Positions 61,924 through 64,000 of a stretch of DNA of 64,000 nucleotides are shown one piece after another. Within the stretch, counting starts at the first letter, position 1. Each line of letters starts with the position of its first letter. The notes beneath the pieces were generated by a model. It was not told where the DNA came from, searched no databases, and saw only the letters and a program-made list of their open reading frames with translations. Position numbers and translations under genes: made by a program. The stretch is from Sphingopyxis macrogoltabida (GTDB lineage Bacteria > Pseudomonadota > Alphaproteobacteria > Sphingomonadales > Sphingomonadaceae), in assembly GCA_003241685.1 (NCBI GenBank), contig QFPJ01000011.1, forward strand, positions 1 through 64,000, given 5' to 3'.

Positions 61924-62363
61924 AGCGCGGCCTGGCGCCGTCGATTGCCGCGGCGGGGCTGGCGCTGCTGGGCGGCTGTTCGGACGGCCGCGACGACCCG
62001 GCCGGGGCCGGGCGCGGCGGCTGGGCGATCCCGCCGGGCACCTATGGCAATGTCGTGCAGGACGGCGGCGGCGGCGCGAAAACGGGCGTCGAACTGCGGC
62101 TGGCGCAGGGCGACGAGAGCGAGACGATCACGATCGTCCTTTGCGATGCCGGTTGCGGCGCCGCGCAGACGCGTCCGATTCGCCGGGGACTGAATGGCGT
62201 GTCCTTCACCCTGCCGACGCCGGACGGCACGGCGGATGTCAGCATCCAGCCCGACGGCCCCGACGCCGTGAGCTTCAACCTGCACGGCGGCGCGGGGCTG
62301 CGGACCGAGCGTTTGCCGCGGATCGCATCCGAAGGCGAACCTGTCGCACCGTCCGGCGCGTAG
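61920..62363 (+). CDS. Putative lipoprotein coupled to alaS
   Basis: The 147-residue product has a lipoprotein signal (residues 1-19) with the lipobox LLGGC, Cys20, after a hydrophobic run. The mature chain is glycine-rich with short beta strands (TYGNVVQDGGGGAKTGVELR, VSFTLPTPDGTADVSIQP) and two cysteines (VLCDAGCGAAQ). I recognise no family. The ATG overlaps the alaS stop (ATGA). Function unknown. Confidence 0.65.
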   Translation: MKRGLAPSIAAAGLALLGGCSDGRDDPAGAGRGGWAIPPGTYGNVVQDGGGGAKTGVELRLAQGDESETITIVLCDAGCGAAQTRPIRRGLNGVSFTLPTPDGTADVSIQPDGPDAVSFNLHGGAGLRTERLPRIASEGEPVAPSGA

Positions 62364-62390
62364 CGGGATCGCGCATCGGCGCCGCGCAAG

Positions 62391-62463
62391 GCCGGGACCC
62401 ATCTCCCGCCGGTGCTACTCCAAACCTGCCGGATATGGGCTCCCGCCTCCGCGGGCGCACAGG
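62391..62463. repeat. Sphingomonad-type intergenic palindromic element
   Basis: Two arms in opposite orientation (GCCGGGACCCATCTCC at 62391, and GGATATGGGCTCCCGC near 62431) are imperfect reverse complements. A small CCCGC/GCGGG hairpin with a 4-base loop follows at 62442-62455, then CACAGGGTTTTT. The plan matches a dispersed intergenic repeat; the terminal T run could help termination of the convergent lipoprotein and holin genes. No gene is seen in the 149-base gap. Confidence 0.5.
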
Positions 62464-62512
62464 GTTTTTCGCGGCGCGCCGATCTACGCCGATCGGCCCC
62501 GGGGCAGGATCT

Positions 62513-62926
62513 TCAGCTTTCCAGCCCCTTTGCCTTGCCCCACGCGCGGGCGGCGGTGTAGCCGAGATAGCCGGTGCCGAAGAGTGCATAGAGCGGTTCG
62601 GGGATGCCGGCGAGATAGGCGTTCATCCCGTCGGCGATGCCGCGCGCCATGTCCGGCCGCGCCGCCGCGATCAGCCCCATCGGGATCGCCCACAGCAGCA
62701 GCGCATACATGACATAGAGGAAGCTGGGCCGCGCGCGGCTGGTCCACGGATCGGCGTTGCCGGCTTCGGCGACGATCGCGGTCATGCGGGTGCGGATCGC
62801 CTCCATCTCCTGGCTGCCCTCCAGTTTCAGCAGTTCCAGCTTCGCGCGGTCGCGCGCGTCGGGATCCGGGATGATCTTGTCGATCAGCTTGGCGACGGGG
62901 CCGATCAGGCCTTCGATGATGCTCAT
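62513..62926 (-). CDS. Phage/GTA-type 3TM holin
   Basis: The 137-residue protein has an N-terminal amphipathic helix (SIIEGLIGPVAKLIDKIIPD), a charged coiled stretch (ARDRAKLELLKLEGSQEMEA), and two clear membrane segments, FLYVMYALLLWAIPMGLIAA and a C-terminal PLYALFGTGYLGYTAARA. The N-terminal signature (...IIPDPDARDRAKLEL...) matches the GTA_holin_3TM family. Such holins release an endolysin in gene transfer agents and phages. It lies 61 bases downstream of the endolysin gene on the same strand and is likely cotranscribed with it. Confidence 0.8.
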   Translation of the reverse strand: MSIIEGLIGPVAKLIDKIIPDPDARDRAKLELLKLEGSQEMEAIRTRMTAIVAEAGNADPWTSRARPSFLYVMYALLLWAIPMGLIAAARPDMARGIADGMNAYLAGIPEPLYALFGTGYLGYTAARAWGKAKGLES

Positions 62927-62987
62927 TGCGCTACTCCTTTGTCGTCAAAGTTCCGTGAAGGTCAGCCTCGCGGCGTCGCCTGCCGCG

Positions 62988-63557
62988 TCAGTCCGCGCCG
63001 ATGCGGTTGGCGAGCCAGCCGTAGAGAAAGGCCTCCTGACTGGGGCGGTTTTCGGCGAGCGCGATATAGCGTTCGCCCTGCAGCGCCTCCATCGCGCGCA
63101 ACAGCACGGTTTCGCCGCCGCGCCCGCGCGCCTTCAGAAAACCGTCGAGCGCCGACAGGGTGCGCGGGCCGATGCTGCGGTCGACCGCTATATCGGGATA
63201 GTCGCGCGCGGTGCGATTGAGCGCATTGAGCGCGCGCTGAAGGAAGCCGGCGGCGGTGCCGGTGCCCATGTTCACGCCGGTGTCGAACAGTTCGGCCGCG
63301 ATGCGCGGCGCGCGGTGCGCGACCTTGTCGAAGCCGGGGCGCGCCCAATAGAGGCGGCGATAGATGGCCGCCGCCTCGGCCCGGGGCAGGTCGCGCATCG
63401 CCCCGGCATAGCCCTGCGCGCGGGCGACCGCCTCGGTAATGCCCCAGCAGGTCGGGCCGCCACGGTCGGCGGGGTGGTTTACATATCGGCCTTCGCGGTC
63501 GATGACGGCATCGATCAGCGCGTCGGCGTCGAGAGTGGCGGAAACTTTATGGACCAT
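62988..63557 (-). CDS. Glycoside hydrolase 108 endolysin (N-acetylmuramidase)
   Basis: The 189-residue protein is a muramidase of the GH108 family used for lysis by phages and gene transfer agents. The family N-terminus is present: AVIDREGRYVNHPADRGGPT with the catalytic Glu22, then CWGITEAVARAQGY. A C-terminal peptidoglycan-binding-3 region contains VDRSIGPRTLSALDGFLKAR. No signal peptide is seen, fitting release by the adjacent holin. The ATG at 63557 follows AGGAGCG; a longer frame to 63599 has no better site. No capsid, portal or integrase gene is nearby. Confidence 0.88.
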   Translation of the reverse strand: MVHKVSATLDADALIDAVIDREGRYVNHPADRGGPTCWGITEAVARAQGYAGAMRDLPRAEAAAIYRRLYWARPGFDKVAHRAPRIAAELFDTGVNMGTGTAAGFLQRALNALNRTARDYPDIAVDRSIGPRTLSALDGFLKARGRGGETVLLRAMEALQGERYIALAENRPSQEAFLYGWLANRIGAD

Positions 63558-63571
63558 GATTCGCTCCTGAA

Positions 63572-63597
63572 GGTTCGTTGAATTTTCATAACGAACC
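63572..63597. promoter_or_regulatory. Perfect inverted repeat in the endolysin/oxidoreductase promoter
   Basis: GGTTCGTT (63572-63579) and AACGAACC (63590-63597) are exact reverse complements ten bases apart, directly upstream of the endolysin ribosome-binding site. The shape is that of a dimeric repressor operator. GTTC (63573) followed seven bases later by TTTC (63584) is one base short of the SOS box, so LexA control is a possibility. The divergent oxidoreductase gene starts 31 bases away. Confidence 0.55.
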
Positions 63598-63628
63598 ATA
63601 TAGGATAAATGTAGGAAAGGCTTTTGTG

Positions 63629-64000
63629 ATGCGGGCGTTGCAGGTGCGCGAATTATTGCCGGATCATGCCGGGGCCGGCCTGGCCGATCTCGCGGTCCCC
63701 GCGCCGGGCCCGGGCGAGGTTCGCGTCCGCGTCCGCGCGGCGGCGGTCAATTTTCCCGACCTGTTGATGACCCGCGGCGGCTATCAGCTGAAGCCCGACC
63801 TGCCGTTCGTGTCCGGGCTGGAATTTGCGGGCGAGATCGATGCGCTCGGCGCCGGGGTGACGAGCTGGTCGGCCGGCGATTCGGTGGTCGGGGGCAACCG
63901 TTTCGGCGCGATGGCCGAATATTGCATCGTCCCCGCGTCGGCGCTGCGCCGTAAGCCCGCCGCGCTGGGCTGGGAGGCCGCCGCCGCCTATCCGGTCGCC
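63629..64000 (+). CDS. NADPH:quinone oxidoreductase / MDR family, 3' end outside window
   Basis: The first 124 codons are visible. They match zinc-independent medium-chain dehydrogenases: VPAPGPGEVRVRVRAAAVNF, FPDLLMTRGGYQLKPDLPF, VSGLEFAGEIDALGAGVTSW and FGAMAEYCIVPASAL. The absence of the catalytic-zinc cysteine (NFPDLL in place of CGTD-like text) favours quinone oxidoreductase. The ATG at 63629 is preceded by GGAAAGG. Divergent from the endolysin gene. Confidence 0.88.
   Translation, partial: MRALQVRELLPDHAGAGLADLAVPAPGPGEVRVRVRAAAVNFPDLLMTRGGYQLKPDLPFVSGLEFAGEIDALGAGVTSWSAGDSVVGGNRFGAMAEYCIVPASALRRKPAALGWEAAAAYPVA

Noticed and set aside
62391..62470. The hairpin and T run after the alaS-linked lipoprotein as a canonical terminator
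   Set aside because: The T run begins eight bases after the short CCCGC stem, so the spacing is wrong for an intrinsic terminator; it is listed as a repeat only.

Overview
The window looks like a core chromosomal segment of a high-GC alphaproteobacterium, most likely a sphingomonad (Sphingomonas or close relative). The grounds are the gene content and order: lptD-surA-pdxA-rsmA facing pepA-holC-ndk, purM-purN next to a DUF2066/HdaA-type gene, the CckA and ChpT phosphorelay proteins, an alphaproteobacterial GTTC-N7-GTTC SOS box in front of recA, and RNase P RNA of the bacterial A type. This assignment rests on recognition only; no database search was run. Coding density is very high, and no gap between genes exceeds about 285 bases.

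Layout. 1-7.2 kb: a transporter-fused sensor kinase (cut by the window edge), an MFS exporter, guaB, an RsmB-type rRNA methylase and a TPR protein. 7.4-13.1 kb: the envelope operon lptD-surA-pdxA-rsmA on the minus strand. 13.2-16.3 kb: pepA, holC, a lipoprotein and ndk, closed by a strong terminator. 16.5-21.3 kb (minus): cardiolipin synthase, a cysteine-rich Sel1 protein, a PurN-YjbR fusion and purM. 21.35-26.9 kb (plus): an overlapping run of DUF2066 protein, hdaA, ppk1 and ppx. 26.9-34.3 kb: rnd, a small membrane protein with an FAD oxidase, aspS, a hydrolase, ppk2 and a J-domain protein. 34.4-38.3 kb (minus): OmpA-like protein, mtgA, rpoH and rluD. 38.5-44.5 kb (plus): chpT followed by a compact cheA-cheW-cheY-cheB-cheR signalling cluster. 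44.5-50.6 kb: an amidase, rnpB, greB, a soluble lytic transglycosylase, dapA and smpB. 50.7-55.6 kb: an M13 peptidase, cckA and a receiver-only protein. 55.7-62.4 kb: recA, a GST, two DUF4019-like proteins, alaS and a lipoprotein. 62.5-63.6 kb (minus): an isolated two-gene lysis cassette (GH108 endolysin and 3TM holin). The window ends inside a quinone oxidoreductase gene.

How the genes connect. Most are housekeeping. The connected themes are: (a) cell-cycle phosphorelay (CckA, ChpT, an extra receiver protein, CtrA-type half-sites before chpT and cheA, and HdaA); (b) polyphosphate metabolism (ppk1, ppx, ppk2); (c) envelope biogenesis (LptD, SurA, MtgA, Slt, amidase, Cls, OmpA-like); (d) a gene-transfer-agent-like lysis pair whose promoter carries a perfect inverted repeat. 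I found no CRISPR array, insertion sequence, integrase, tRNA gene or defence system. The accessory signals best worth following up are the lysis cassette, the PurN-YjbR fusion and the CheA with a receiver-like tail that lacks an acceptor aspartate.
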